Shown here one piece after another: positions 17,213-26,789 of a stretch of 64,000 nt of DNA. Position numbers and translations under genes: made by a program. Source of the stretch: Kalymmatonema hyalinum WJT4-NPBG1 (GTDB lineage Bacteria > Cyanobacteriota > Cyanobacteriia > Cyanobacteriales > Nostocaceae). The notes under the pieces were generated by a model. The model did not search any database and had not been told where the DNA came from. It was given only the letters and a program-made list of their open reading frames with translations. Every line of letters begins with the position of its first letter. Within the stretch, counting starts at the first letter, position 1. The stretch spans positions 111,979 through 175,978 of the forward strand of contig JAHHIB010000002.1 of NCBI GenBank assembly GCA_019359075.1, written 5' to 3'.

Positions 17213-20200
17213 CTATTTACCCCAACAAACCTTTAATCTTTCCCGTACTTGAGGCTGGGTATTCAGGTAATCTTTTAACCAGTCGCATCCTCGCGTTAAA
17301 AGTCCATCTAATTCGTCAACACGCCAAATTAGCACGTCATTACCATTAGGAGATTTACCAGTAACCTGCGTGAGAATATGTTTACCATCCGGGCTGAAAT
17401 TCGCTGGCCATACAAATAAAGATGAATACTTATATTGTGCAAGCTGCTTACCCGATATATCCCAAACACGAAAAGTTTTATCATTTGACGCTGTGACAAT
17501 GCGCTTACCATCTGGGCTAAATCTGGCATCTATAACAACATCTTGATGCGGTATTTCAACTAATTGTTTACCGGAAGTATCCCAAATAATCACCCTATTA
17601 TCTCGGGAAGTAGTAATAATTAGTTTCCCATCTGGACTAAAGCTAGGGTTAGAAATATCTTGATTCGCTTTGAATTCTGATAATTTTTGACCAGATGTAT
17701 TCCAAATGCTTGCTGTATCTCCATGAGTCGTAATAATACGCTCCCCATCTTGACTGAAGCTAGCACCGAAATAACTATTTTCACTTGCTTGAAAATCTAC
17801 TATTTTTTCACCCGAAATATTCCACAAACTAGAGTAGTTATTGCCGTTATAATCAAACATAGCCATAATATATTTACTATTAGGACTCCAATTCATGCCT
17901 CTGGCTTGAAATGTAGCTAGAAGCTTACCATCATTTGACCAAATTTTAGTTTTCATATCGTTAGTTGTAGTTAAAATATACTTACCATTAGGGCTAAAAG
18001 CAGCAAATTCTAACTCCTTTTCATGTCCCGCAAGCAATAATAACTGTTTTCCGGATGTATTCCACACACGAGCAGTTTTATCATTTGATGCTGTGACGAT
18101 TAGTTTTCCATCAGGACTAAAATTAGCGCTACTAACTATACCTGAATGTCCTTGAAATCTTGCTAACTGCTTACCATATTTATCCCAAAGTAATACAGAT
18201 TTCCAAGTTGGGGTAACAATGTATTTACCATCGGGACTCCAGCTTGCTCCCGTAATAGCATCTTTTGACTGAATAGTTACTGTCGTTAGTGGTATTCTAT
18301 CGGATAAATCCCAGATACGAACGATTCTATCGTGTCCAAAAGTAACAATATATTTTCCATCAGGACTCCAACGGGGGCTTGTTTGATTTCCTGCGACTTC
18401 GGTGAGTAATTCACCTGATAAATCCCATCCTTTTACAGATTCATCTCTTATATCCCAGAGTTTTATAGTGTCCTCAATTGTAAAAAATCGCTTACCATCT
18501 GGACGAAATTCTGCACCACTAATTAGCGCTTTACTATTTTTTATTTCTCTGAGCACCCTACCAGATAAATCCCAAATGCCCGTTTTTTCAGATGTTGATA
18601 CAAAGAGACGCTGGCTATCAGGACTAAAACCAGCATCCCTAATTATCCATTTCTCATCTACTTTAAATCGTGCAATTTGCTTACCTGAAACATCCCAAAC
18701 ATAAGAGTAATAATTAGAGTTAGTCAAAATATATTTTCCATTCGGACTCCAATAAGCACTTTTAACAGCCATTGAATGTCCTCTTAGCGTTACCAATAGC
18801 TGACCAGATGTATTCCAAATACGGGCAGTCTTATCATCAGAAGCAGTAAGAATATATTTACCATCAGGGCTAAAACTGGCACTATTAACTCTATCTTGAT
18901 GTTGAAGTTTTAGTAATAAATTACCGGATAAATCCCAGATGTGAGCTATTTTGTCATCAGAATTGTTAACAAGAGGCTTTCCGTCTGGGCCTGGTGCTGG
19001 TAGCCTGTCAGAAGTAGTAATGACACGTTTTCCATCGGGGCTAAAGCTGGCGCTAATTAGATATTCTTGATGTTTAAGTATCGCTAATTGTTTACCCGAA
19101 GTGTCCCAAATCCGAGCTGTTTTATCCACACCAGTGGTAAGAATATGCTTTCCGTCTCGGCTAAAATCAGCACTATTAACCTGTTCTTTATGTCCTTTGA
19201 GTTCTGCCATCAGCTTACCCGATAAATTCCAAATCCGAGCGGTTTGATCTGCGGAAGCGGTGATAATATACTTTCCATCATGACTCCAGTTAACATTTGT
19301 AATAGGCTCTTTATGAGCAACAAATTGCTTAACTTCACGGATATTATCGAGTATTGTTTGCAAGGCTAAAATTGGACTACTGGCAGGATATTTTTCGAGA
19401 GAACGTCCATCTTTTACTAGTTCTTTTAACCTTTGTCCTGCATCTACCGCTGTCACTAAAGATTCAATTTGTTTTGTTTTAAACTGTTGTAGCGCTACAA
19501 GTCCTGCGTGTTCTAATCTTGTACCTTCCTGGGCTTCTCGTAATTGATGAGTTGCAGATGCAAAAGCGATAGTTGCTCCGATAAGAGAACAAATAAGAAC
19601 TCCACCACCGATACGAATTTGTCGTTTGGCTTGATGTTGTGCCGTAGTTAAAGTCTCGTTAGCTTGTGCTAAAATGCGGCTTTCTTCTTCTTGAAGAGAT
19701 AATGCCGTAGCTATTTCTTGTTTTTCAAATTCCTGGCAAGCAGTTAAAAACTGGTAATCTTCCTGATTTAAACTTTTATTAGCCGCCCAATTTTTTGCAT
19801 CTTCTAATGCTTTGCCACGCAATAATCTAGAATTATCTTGACAGCTTGAAGTAAACCAAGCTGATAATGCTTCTGAATAAGGTCTTAAATCGGCGAGTGC
19901 TTTTTCTACCCAGTTTAAATCAAAAACACTTGCATAAATACGGTTATAAACCCTTAAATATCCCTGCTGTTCTACAACTAATCCAGATAGCCGTAATTCT
20001 ATCTGTTCTGGGCTGTCCGAAGCGGGAATTTGTCCTAATTGTAAAATTCTTTGATATAAACCAAGCAATGCACCTGTATTATGCTTACTCATCAAAATTC
20101 TATCTTTGATGGTTTTTAAATGGGGTGGTTCGTCTTGTGATTCCCAGTTTTCAATTATTTGTTGCGTAACAATATTTTTTACCCATTCCGATTCTATAAT

Positions 20201-21016
20201 TTCTCCCTCTACTTTCAGTGAGGAATAAAGAATAAAGTTTTGGGGAACTACTAACAAATCACATAATTTTTGTGTAAGGAAGGGTTGTCCTCCAGTCCAT
20301 GCTAAAACTTCTTTCAAAACAGCTTGTGGATTTTCAATTTTTCCTTTTAACCCTTCTGCTAAAGGCGAAATTTCAGACGATTGAAAACCATTAAGCTGAA
20401 TTGCACGACCAATATTAAATGGCGTTCGTATTTTATCTGCGATTAAATCGCTAGGTGTTGCTACTCCGAGAAGAGCAAAAGTAACCCGATTAAACTCGCT
20501 ATTAAGATTACGCTTTTCATAACAACTTCTAATCCAGGAAAAAAAATCATCACCTTCAAAATGAAAGCTTAAAATACTATCAATTTCATCAATAAAAATA
20601 ACTATTTGATTTGGAACTTTCCCTAACAAAAACTTTTCAACAAATATATCTAAACGCTGTAGTGGCGATAATTCGCAATTTTCTTTCCACCATGTTCTAA
20701 TAAATTCGCTGGGGTTAGCTATTTCAAAATTTGCAACCAATGTGTAAACAATACCTGCATACCACTGTTCCGGATTTATATCTTTACTACCGCGTCCAGA
20801 AATATCAATTGTAGTACAAGCGATTCCTTCAGCTTGCAATCGTTTTATTGTGCGAACTTGCAAGCTAGTTTTACCCATCTGTCGGGAATTAAAAATATAA
20901 CAAAAATTACCTGCTTTAAGTTCATTGTAAAGGTCAGAGTCTGCTTGTCTAACTACATAACTGGGAGCATCTTCTGTAAGACTTCCACCAACTTTATATG
21001 AAAAATTGTTGCTCAT
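17213..21016 (-). CDS. AAA_35 ATPase with a transmembrane helix and about 16 WD40 repeats
   Basis: 1267 residues. Residues 1 to about 340 are an AAA-like (PF14516) ATPase: it begins YKVGGSLTEDAPSYVVRQAD, with P-loop SRQMGKTS near 44-52 and Walker B IVIFIDEIDSI near 140. A helical linker and coiled coil (ATALSLQEEESRILAQANET) lead to one transmembrane segment at about 469-488 (IGGGVLICSLIGATIAFAS). From about residue 560 to 1240 there are about 16 degenerate WD40 blades (for example ASADQTARIWNLSGK), enough for two propellers. With one TM helix, the ATPase and the propellers are probably on opposite sides of the membrane, though orientation is not established. The start MSNNFSYKVGG is an ATG at 21016. 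A secreted TPR protein gene lies upstream on the same strand, with repeat DNA between. A signalling or surveillance NTPase is likely; the ligand is unknown. Confidence 0.9.
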   Translation of the reverse strand: MSNNFSYKVGGSLTEDAPSYVVRQADSDLYNELKAGNFCYIFNSRQMGKTSLQVRTIKRLQAEGIACTTIDISGRGSKDINPEQWYAGIVYTLVANFEIANPSEFIRTWWKENCELSPLQRLDIFVEKFLLGKVPNQIVIFIDEIDSILSFHFEGDDFFSWIRSCYEKRNLNSEFNRVTFALLGVATPSDLIADKIRTPFNIGRAIQLNGFQSSEISPLAEGLKGKIENPQAVLKEVLAWTGGQPFLTQKLCDLLVVPQNFILYSSLKVEGEIIESEWVKNIVTQQIIENWESQDEPPHLKTIKDRILMSKHNTGALLGLYQRILQLGQIPASDSPEQIELRLSGLVVEQQGYLRVYNRIYASVFDLNWVEKALADLRPYSEALSAWFTSSCQDNSRLLRGKALEDAKNWAANKSLNQEDYQFLTACQEFEKQEIATALSLQEEESRILAQANETLTTAQHQAKRQIRIGGGVLICSLIGATIAFASATHQLREAQEGTRLEHAGLVALQQFKTKQIESLVTAVDAGQRLKELVKDGRSLEKYPASSPILALQTILDNIREVKQFVAHKEPITNVNWSHDGKYIITASADQTARIWNLSGKLMAELKGHKEQVNSADFSRDGKHILTTGVDKTARIWDTSGKQLAILKHQEYLISASFSPDGKRVITTSDRLPAPGPDGKPLVNNSDDKIAHIWDLSGNLLLKLQHQDRVNSASFSPDGKYILTASDDKTARIWNTSGQLLVTLRGHSMAVKSAYWSPNGKYILTNSNYYSYVWDVSGKQIARFKVDEKWIIRDAGFSPDSQRLFVSTSEKTGIWDLSGRVLREIKNSKALISGAEFRPDGKRFFTIEDTIKLWDIRDESVKGWDLSGELLTEVAGNQTSPRWSPDGKYIVTFGHDRIVRIWDLSDRIPLTTVTIQSKDAITGASWSPDGKYIVTPTWKSVLLWDKYGKQLARFQGHSGIVSSANFSPDGKLIVTASNDKTARVWNTSGKQLLLLAGHEKELEFAAFSPNGKYILTTTNDMKTKIWSNDGKLLATFQARGMNWSPNSKYIMAMFDYNGNNYSSLWNISGEKIVDFQASENSYFGASFSQDGERIITTHGDTASIWNTSGQKLSEFKANQDISNPSFSPDGKLIITTSRDNRVIIWDTSGKQLVEIPHQDVVIDARFSPDGKRIVTASNDKTFRVWDISGKQLAQYKYSSLFVWPANFSPDGKHILTQVTGKSPNGNDVLIWRVDELDGLLTRGCDWLKDYLNTQPQVRERLKVCWGK

Positions 21017-21055
21017 TATCTAATGTTTAGCTAATTAATGAGATGGGTACAAATA

Positions 21056-21143
21056 ATAAGAGTGTAGGGTGCGTTATAACGAAGTTTAACGTACCCATTA
21101 ATTATGTGAAGTGCCTTCCGTAAGCCGTAACACAGCTTACAAC
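21056..21143. repeat. GTAGGGTGCGTTA-type intergenic repeat, degenerate
   Basis: gtagggtgcgttataacg, then aacgtaccc and the partly palindromic cgtaagccgtaacacagctta, lie between the two minus-strand genes. The first words match the end of the 13558 element. The copy is decayed and its boundaries are approximate. Confidence 0.5.
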
Positions 21144-22156
21144 TAAACCCTATTTCTGCGAATTAACGCTTCTAATTCATTTGTCTGAGTATCAATTAAT
21201 CTTATTGCTGGATGGTCTGGAGTAAACTTTTTTATGAGTTGCGAGCGCTCTATTTCAAAATCTTCTATTTTTTGATATGCAGCATTCGATATAAGGTTTT
21301 TTACTACCCCTTTATCTACTTGCGGTTGTGTGTTGGCAAGTTGTTTATACAAATCCTGAAGTTGAGCGTAAAAATGCTGTATCGTTGGAGCTTGAGGTTT
21401 AAAACGTGCTAAATTTAATGCTCGCTCGACTTCTATTTTGGCGATCGATTGTAAAATAATACCAGTCGTAATCTGCGGTGCTGGGGTATCTATCCCCATG
21501 TTTGATAATTCATTTCTGACTTTATCTAACATCTCTTGATATCTGGCATCCATCATACCAGTTCCGAAAACCCCATCTAAATATTGCTGTAAAAGTTTTT
21601 CTGCTGCTTTGTAATCTGCAATCGCACTTTCTTTATCTCCTATAGCTTTGTACAGATTACCTCTAGAAATGTAAGCTTCAGCAAAGGAATTACTACCACG
21701 AATGACTTCAGTCCAATCTGAAATTGCTTTCTGTTTTTCGTCTAACTTTTCATAAGCCCTACTTCTTTGATAGTATGCAGTCCACCTGGAACTCAACCTA
21801 TCTGTATTATTTTGGTTAATTATTTGGGTATAATCTTCCACTGCGGCTTTGTAATTCCCAAGTTTATAGTAAGCGTTTCCACGATGATAGTAGGGTTCTT
21901 CAGCTTTAGGATTAAGTTGAATTGCTTGCGTGAAAGAAGAAACCGCAGCTTGGCTATCTCTTTGGCAATCCTCTTGAAAGTGTCCCATGCCTATGAAGTC
22001 GTCTGCTGAATTAAGATGTGGTGGCATAAGAGTTTTGCAGTCAGCAGAGATATTAGAAGCTGGTATTTGTGCAACTACTAATGGTAGCGAAAAACCTACC
22101 AGCACAAAAGATGATGCATAACCAAGAAAGGAAGATATAGAAAAGGGAAATTTCAT
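21143..22156 (-). CDS. Secreted TPR-repeat protein
   Basis: 337 residues. A signal peptide is clear (FLGYASSFVLVGFSLPLVVA, cleavage near AQI), so it is periplasmic or lipid-layer associated. Residues about 80-200 hold three tetratricopeptide units: AAVSSFTQAIQLNPKAEEPYYHRGNAYY, YKAAVEDYTQII and KAISDWTEVIRGSNSFAEAYISRGNLYKAIGD. The C-terminal 130 residues are helical with two similar segments (IAKIEVERALNLARFKPQAPT and YQKIEDFEIERSQLIKKFTPD), suggesting an internal duplication of a helical hairpin. TPRs mediate protein contacts. It is upstream of the AAA_35-WD40 gene on the same strand and divergent from the HTH-AAA_35 gene. A partner role is plausible but unproven. Confidence 0.8.
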   Translation of the reverse strand: MKFPFSISSFLGYASSFVLVGFSLPLVVAQIPASNISADCKTLMPPHLNSADDFIGMGHFQEDCQRDSQAAVSSFTQAIQLNPKAEEPYYHRGNAYYKLGNYKAAVEDYTQIINQNNTDRLSSRWTAYYQRSRAYEKLDEKQKAISDWTEVIRGSNSFAEAYISRGNLYKAIGDKESAIADYKAAEKLLQQYLDGVFGTGMMDARYQEMLDKVRNELSNMGIDTPAPQITTGIILQSIAKIEVERALNLARFKPQAPTIQHFYAQLQDLYKQLANTQPQVDKGVVKNLISNAAYQKIEDFEIERSQLIKKFTPDHPAIRLIDTQTNELEALIRRNRV

Positions 22157-22357
22157 AATTATATAATCTAGAAAGATTTTCAGTTAAAGTAGGACTAGTG
22201 TTCACAGGTTGTACCTCGAACCTTATTTCTACTAATCTCATTTAAGCTTGACAGCACTTGAGTTTACATAGGAGTTTATCGAGTACGTATCGACTTTGTA
22301 GTGAAATTGAATATTTTAAAATTTCGCCAAAGAAATCTAGCAGTTGTAATATCAGAA

Positions 22358-23683
22358 ATGCCACGTTCAGTTAGAGTACGTCCTGAATTCATATCAGAGG
22401 TAAAGTCAGCGCTACCGCGTAATGGCTATATTCGCCAAACTGACTTAGCTGAGTATTTGCAAATCTCTCAATCTACTATCAGCAGTTTTCTTAATGGCAG
22501 AGCTGTAGATTACCTGAATTTTAAAGAAATTTGTCGAGCTTTGGGACTGGAATGGCAAGATATTGCCGATTTAACAGCACAGAGTGGGAAAGATGCGTTG
22601 TCATCACCTGTCGCACGCACCATATCGGAAAATAAAAAAGAAACTCAAGAAATATCTTCGTCCCACTTTTCGCTCTTATTTCCATCCGGGCAAGTAGCAT
22701 TAGATTCGCCATTTTATATCAAGCGTTCTCCAATCGAAGAACGATGTTACGAACAAATTTACAAACCCGGTGCTTTAATCAGAATTAAAGCGCCCAGACA
22801 AATGGGTAAAACTTCTCTTTTGGCAAGAATTATTGATAAATCGCATTCTCAAGGGGATTGTACCGTCATATTAGATTTTCAACTTGCCGCACAGGAAATT
22901 TTTGTCAATTCAGATAAGTTTTTACGCTGGTTTTGTGCCAGTGTTGGTTTAGCTTTAAATATCCCAAATAAACTTAGTGATTATTGGGATTTAGCGGAAA
23001 TTGTCGGTAGTAGCATGGCATGTAAAGCCTATTTTGAGGAATATCTACTACCAACAATTGATAAGCCGCTAACTCTTGGTTTAGATGAGGTTGATAAAGT
23101 TTTTGAATATCCAGACATTTACCGAGATTTTTTTGGACTGCTACGCGCTTTACACGAAGAAGGTAAACGTCGAAAGATTTGGAAAAAACTGCGATTGGTA
23201 ATTGTGCATTCTACAGAAGTTTACGTACCTCTTGATATTAATCAATCGCCATTTAATGTAGGTTTGTCTGTAGAATTGCCTGAATTTAATAATAACCAAA
23301 TTTTAGATTTAGCCCAAAGGCACCAACTCGATTGGAATGAAACCGAAGTTGAAAAATTAATGATGCTAGTGGGTGGACATCCATTTTTAGTGCATCTTAC
23401 TCTTTATCATATAGCTAATAGAAATGTTACTTTAACAGAAATACTACAAAATTCCACGAGTTCATCAAGTATTTACGCGGGGCATTTACGTCGTCAAAGT
23501 TTAATCCTTACGCAAAAGCCGGAATTAGCAAATGCAATGAAAGATGTAGTTATGAATAACTCTGCTAAACTACCGACAGTAACTAAATTTAAATTGCACA
23601 GTATTGGACTGGTAAAATTCCAAGGAGATAGCGTATTGGCACGCTGTAATTTATATCGTCAGTATTTAGAAATTCACTTGTGA
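22358..23683 (+). CDS. HTH-AAA_35 ATPase (regulatory or conflict-type NTPase)
   Basis: 441 residues from ATG 22358 (MPRSVRVRPEF). The track start is a GTG 57 nt earlier that adds an unlikely leader. Residues about 10-75 form a helix-turn-helix of Xre type (IRQTDLAEYLQISQSTISSFLNG). From about 115 an AAA_35 domain follows: FPSGQVALDSPFYIKRSPIE, P-loop APRQMGKTSL and Walker B LTLGLDEVDKVF. Related cyanobacterial proteins carry the same HTH-ATPase pair, often before effector modules. Here the protein ends after the ATPase, so it may act with separate partners. It is divergent from the TPR gene (202 bp from ATG to ATG). DNA binding is inferred from the HTH only. Confidence 0.85.
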   Translation: MPRSVRVRPEFISEVKSALPRNGYIRQTDLAEYLQISQSTISSFLNGRAVDYLNFKEICRALGLEWQDIADLTAQSGKDALSSPVARTISENKKETQEISSSHFSLLFPSGQVALDSPFYIKRSPIEERCYEQIYKPGALIRIKAPRQMGKTSLLARIIDKSHSQGDCTVILDFQLAAQEIFVNSDKFLRWFCASVGLALNIPNKLSDYWDLAEIVGSSMACKAYFEEYLLPTIDKPLTLGLDEVDKVFEYPDIYRDFFGLLRALHEEGKRRKIWKKLRLVIVHSTEVYVPLDINQSPFNVGLSVELPEFNNNQILDLAQRHQLDWNETEVEKLMMLVGGHPFLVHLTLYHIANRNVTLTEILQNSTSSSSIYAGHLRRQSLILTQKPELANAMKDVVMNNSAKLPTVTKFKLHSIGLVKFQGDSVLARCNLYRQYLEIHL

Positions 23684-23717
23684 AAGAATCAATATCTTGT
23701 TGACCAGAAGAAAGGCA

Positions 23718-23739
23718 GAGAGCGAAAAAATTCGCTCTC
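23718..23739. terminator. 9-bp hairpin between convergent genes
   Basis: gagagcgaa, loop aaaa, ttcgctctc forms a perfect 9-bp stem with a tetraloop. It sits 35 bp after the HTH-AAA_35 stop and 47 bp before the DUF4386 stop on the other strand. It is placed to end transcription from both sides, although neither side has a long T-run. Confidence 0.55.
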
Positions 23740-23785
23740 AATAGCACAGAGGTTTGGCAAGGAAGCACCTGAACTGAACTTAGAT

Positions 23786-24535
23786 TTATCTACCCATACC
23801 CTGAAGTGATTGAAGATTTAGAGCTACCCGTTTGTTGGCTGCTTTTATCAGAAATACCCCGATGACAACCAGCCAGATTTCCCAGATTATGAAACCAACG
23901 GGAGTGACTTCCCATGTAGGAGTGGATGGAATAACCGTTGCAAGTAACTCGCTTTGTCCAAAAATCAAAAAGGGTACCGTTGCTAAACCCATCCAGCCAA
24001 CCCAAGGTTTGAAAAGGGGAGACTTCAGCATAGCCACACCAACTCCTAACGTCCAAAAGGCAAGCAGAAGTTGCCCGATTTGTTCCCCGATGACAACGCC
24101 GCCATATTGATGAACTGCTTGGTAGACGACTGCAACCGACTCGCGGGTGACTTGACTAGCAGCTGGATCAACATATAAGTTAGCCAAGACGGGGATCACA
24201 AACACCCAACGCATTAGCCCAACGGACTGTAGCGCACCGGAAACCACTCCTGATAGGGTGGCGGCGGTAAGATACGGGGTATCTTCGCGTCCCAGTACTT
24301 TCTGGAGTAGGGTACTGACTGGGATAAACAGCAATGCCGTCAGACCAAAAACAAACCAAGTTAAGATCAGCCCAGCCCCGCCTGCATGGAACTGAGTTAA
24401 GACGTAAGCTGTAGGTTTGCGTAAGATATCGTCGTACTCAAAATTCTGAATCAGCAGCAAGTACGGTATATTGAGCAGAATGGAGAAGACAATAAACAGG
24501 ACACCCGTTGTTCTAGAAAGTTGTAAGCGACTCAT
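23786..24535 (-). CDS. DUF4386-family membrane protein
   Basis: 249 residues with six probable transmembrane helices. The first is TTGVLFIVFSILLNIPYLLL, and others include GLILTWFVFGLTALLFIPV and IIWEIWLVVIGVFLIKAA. The phrase GQLLLAFWTLGVGVAML and the topology fit DUF4386, a family of unknown function found in bacteria. The start MSRLQLSRTTGVL is at an ATG. It is downstream of the cupin gene on the same strand, with a dispersed repeat between them. Both face the AraC-type regulator gene, so joint regulation is plausible. No catalytic motif is visible. Confidence 0.72.
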   Translation of the reverse strand: MSRLQLSRTTGVLFIVFSILLNIPYLLLIQNFEYDDILRKPTAYVLTQFHAGGAGLILTWFVFGLTALLFIPVSTLLQKVLGREDTPYLTAATLSGVVSGALQSVGLMRWVFVIPVLANLYVDPAASQVTRESVAVVYQAVHQYGGVVIGEQIGQLLLAFWTLGVGVAMLKSPLFKPWVGWMGLATVPFLIFGQSELLATVIPSTPTWEVTPVGFIIWEIWLVVIGVFLIKAANKRVALNLQSLQGMGR

Positions 24536-24881
24536 TTTATTTCCCTCGACTGTTTGATATTTAGCGTTTCGCTTTTTGTGGGAGTGGCTCTCTAACCCGT
24601 CCTATTAACAGGGCGGGCAGGATGCCCACCCCACTCATATTGAATAATTTACTTAAGCTAAAACCCTTCTAAAATCTCGTTTCCAGGTTCCACCTGGAAA
24701 TGCCCTTGAAGCGGCTCTGCCGCTGTTAAGCAAGGCTTGCCTTCCAGTAGGCATTCCCAGCCTCAGGCTGGGAACGAGGCAATCTCTAAAAGCTTGTTCT
24801 ATGCTGGTTTTCACCTTAAGTTGACACCTATGGCAGGATGCACACCCCACAAGATTGAATAATTTATTTTTTGGAAGTACC
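24536..24881. other. 346-bp repeat-filled gap between cupin and DUF4386 genes
   Basis: It consists almost entirely of repeat DNA: a GC-rich inverted segment (cccgtcctattaacagggcggg, about 24597-24618), the CTCGTTTCC palindrome, and a caggatgcacaccccac motif at its right. No gene is visible; the 95-residue ORF crossing it is a repeat read-through. Confidence 0.6.
24675..24780. repeat. Dispersed palindromic repeat (CTCGTTTCCAGG...GGGAACGAG type)
   Basis: The outer arms tctcgtttccagg (left) and the matching end cctcaggctgggaacgag (right) are largely complementary, with sub-hairpins such as ccaggttccacctgg and cccagcctcaggctggg. I recognise this layout (gaggctctgcctc-like inner hairpins flanked by inverted CTCGTTCC ends) as a common intergenic repeat in filamentous cyanobacteria. 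Two cruder copies of a ggatgc-acccca motif lie at about 24605-24640 and 24835-24850. Confidence 0.75.
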
Positions 24882-25499
24882 TTACTCGGCTTGTTTCCAA
24901 TATTTGACCAGCGATCGCTCGACTCCCAAAAGGCGAGCAATCCCGGCTAACGTTCCAATAATCAGCTTTTGGACGAACAACGGCAAACCAACAAATACGA
25001 GGTCGGCTTTCTGAATGACCAAGGCGAGTTGCAGGGGATTTGTAGGCATACCCTCCTTGTTCACTTTTGCATCGATCGCCAGACCGTACATTGCTCTAAT
25101 AAACTGCTCAAACTCCCCCGCAGGACATACTTCGGATACAAATCTTACCCACTCCTCAGAGGTATTTCGGAAACTATGAAACGTACCAGCAGGAACGTAC
25201 ACAATTTCTCCTGGTCGGAGTATCTTAATGTTTCCTTTGCCACCCACTTCCATTTCCAGCGAGCCGCTTAAGACCTCAAACGTTTCTGTGAGATGATTGT
25301 GATAATGTAGGGGACTGCCGTTTGCTCCGGGTGGAAGGTTGAACTGAGCCTTAAAAGAATTCCCGTTGCTATCGTGAGTCGAGCAAAGGACTGTCATGGA
25401 ATCTCCAGTCACAGGGTTTTCAATTTGTTCTGGTAGTGGCTGATTTGAGATTGCAATGAACGACGTGTTGGAATCAAAGCCTAGTTTTGTTGATGTCAT
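24882..25499 (-). CDS. Cupin-domain protein
   Basis: 205 residues. Residues about 50-130 form a cupin beta-barrel: GSPLHYHNHLTETFEVLSGSL supplies two metal-ligand histidines and the conserved glutamate, and PGEIVYVPAGTFHSFRN supplies the second motif with the third histidine. The C-terminal 70 residues are helical (LVFVGLPLFVQKLIIGTLAG) and include a possible membrane-seeking helix. Cupins range from dioxygenases to sugar isomerases; the metal and substrate cannot be read here. It is divergent from the AraC-type regulator gene across 151 bp, and DUF4386 follows. Regulation by that AraC protein is the natural inference. Confidence 0.82.
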   Translation of the reverse strand: MTSTKLGFDSNTSFIAISNQPLPEQIENPVTGDSMTVLCSTHDSNGNSFKAQFNLPPGANGSPLHYHNHLTETFEVLSGSLEMEVGGKGNIKILRPGEIVYVPAGTFHSFRNTSEEWVRFVSEVCPAGEFEQFIRAMYGLAIDAKVNKEGMPTNPLQLALVIQKADLVFVGLPLFVQKLIIGTLAGIARLLGVERSLVKYWKQAE

Positions 25500-25650
25500 T
25501 TTGGGAAAGCTCCTTTGTTTAAGTTGTTTGATGCACAGCGCGTTTTGACCAACAATTAAAAGGTAAGCTGTCTAGTTAGGTGTTGAATTGACATATTGCG
25601 CCAAGGAATTGACTCATCACGCCGTTTTGGAAAACTCTGCTTGAATATCC

Positions 25651-26658
25651 ATGAAAGAAGCGACTTTCTCCGTTTCTCTCGTTCGCAGCACTGTTCAATA
25701 TGCAGCTTATAAAGGCATAGATCCCAAAAGCCTGTGTGCTGCCATTGGCATTGACCCTAAAATGCTAGAGATGCCTGATAGCCGCGTTACAGGAGAAACC
25801 AATCGAGCTATGTGGCACGAAGTGGTCAAGCTGACAGGGGATGACAACATCGGTCTCCACATAGGGGAAACCTTCAATCTGGCGATGATTGGGATTGTGG
25901 GCTATGTGCTTTTTAATTGTCAGACCTTTAGACAAGTGCTGGAAAACCTCTCCCGCTACACACGTCTCTTCAGTCAGGGGACTTATATTCACTTCTCAAT
26001 TTCACAAGGGCAAGTGTTGTGTGACTGTGATATCGTGAGCCACCTCAAAAACTACTTGCTAGAAAAACCTCGGCAGCCCATCGAGTCTACGTTTTCAGCC
26101 CTACTAACAACAACAAAAACGCTGACGGGTAAGGAATTAATCCCTGATGCAGTTTGGTTTCAACATCCACGTCCAACGGATATTTCTGAACACCAGCGCA
26201 TCTTTCACGCACCTGTGCATTTCTCTCAACCAACAAATCGGCTTATCTTCAATGCTGGCTGTTTAGATTGGACTGTTTTATCAGCCAATCCGTCGCTTTT
26301 GTCTATGTTTGAGCAACATGCTGAGGCAATGCTGAACGAACTGAGCCAGGAAGATACGTATACGAACCAAGTTGTTCGGGCAGTGACGCATGGTTTAAAG
26401 GGAGAAGTTCCCTCGATTGAGGCGATCGCTCGCAGTTTGGCTATCAGTGTTCGGAACCTGCAACGAGAACTGCAAGCAGAGGGGACTTCATATCAGCAAC
26501 TTTTGGATGAGACGCGCAAAGAGTTAGCTCTAAGATATTTGAAAAAACCTGATACCCCAATTCACGATATAGCTTTTTTGCTGGGTTTTTCCGAACCGAG
26601 TGCATTTCACCGTGCCTTTAAGCGATGGACAGGAGAAACGCCACGGGCATACAGATGA
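25651..26658 (+). CDS. AraC-family transcriptional regulator (OruR-like N-terminal domain)
   Basis: 335 residues. The N-terminal 190 residues match the Arabinose_bd/OruR type (VRSTVQYAAYKGIDPKSLC; MWHEVVKLTGDDNIGLHIGE). The C-terminal 100 residues hold two helix-turn-helices: IEAIARSLAISVRNLQRELQ, and PIHDIAFLLGFSEPSAFHRA followed by FKRWTGETPRAYR. Proteins of this arrangement usually control a divergent or adjacent catabolic or stress gene on binding a small ligand. The divergent cupin/DUF4386 genes are the obvious targets. The ATG 25651 start fits the family N-terminus. Confidence 0.92.
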   Translation: MKEATFSVSLVRSTVQYAAYKGIDPKSLCAAIGIDPKMLEMPDSRVTGETNRAMWHEVVKLTGDDNIGLHIGETFNLAMIGIVGYVLFNCQTFRQVLENLSRYTRLFSQGTYIHFSISQGQVLCDCDIVSHLKNYLLEKPRQPIESTFSALLTTTKTLTGKELIPDAVWFQHPRPTDISEHQRIFHAPVHFSQPTNRLIFNAGCLDWTVLSANPSLLSMFEQHAEAMLNELSQEDTYTNQVVRAVTHGLKGEVPSIEAIARSLAISVRNLQRELQAEGTSYQQLLDETRKELALRYLKKPDTPIHDIAFLLGFSEPSAFHRAFKRWTGETPRAYR

Positions 26659-26686
26659 CTTCCACAGTAACAGAACTTATTTATCT

Positions 26687-26715
26687 GTGTCCATCTGTGT
26701 CCATCTGTGGTTCAT
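26687..26715. repeat. Dispersed ATCTGTGTCCATCTGTGG repeat
   Basis: atctgtgtccatctgtgt is followed by a second gtccatctgtggttca, an imperfect tandem pair. The same words recur at 38742-38807 (in inverted pairs), near 60360-60445 and, more weakly, at 53950-54055. Confidence 0.75.
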
Positions 26716-26789
26716 TATTTCTTAGGTGTACCTTATTGGGTCTGGAAACGCTGTAACAGTAACAGAACTCATTTTTTAGGAGCGATCGC

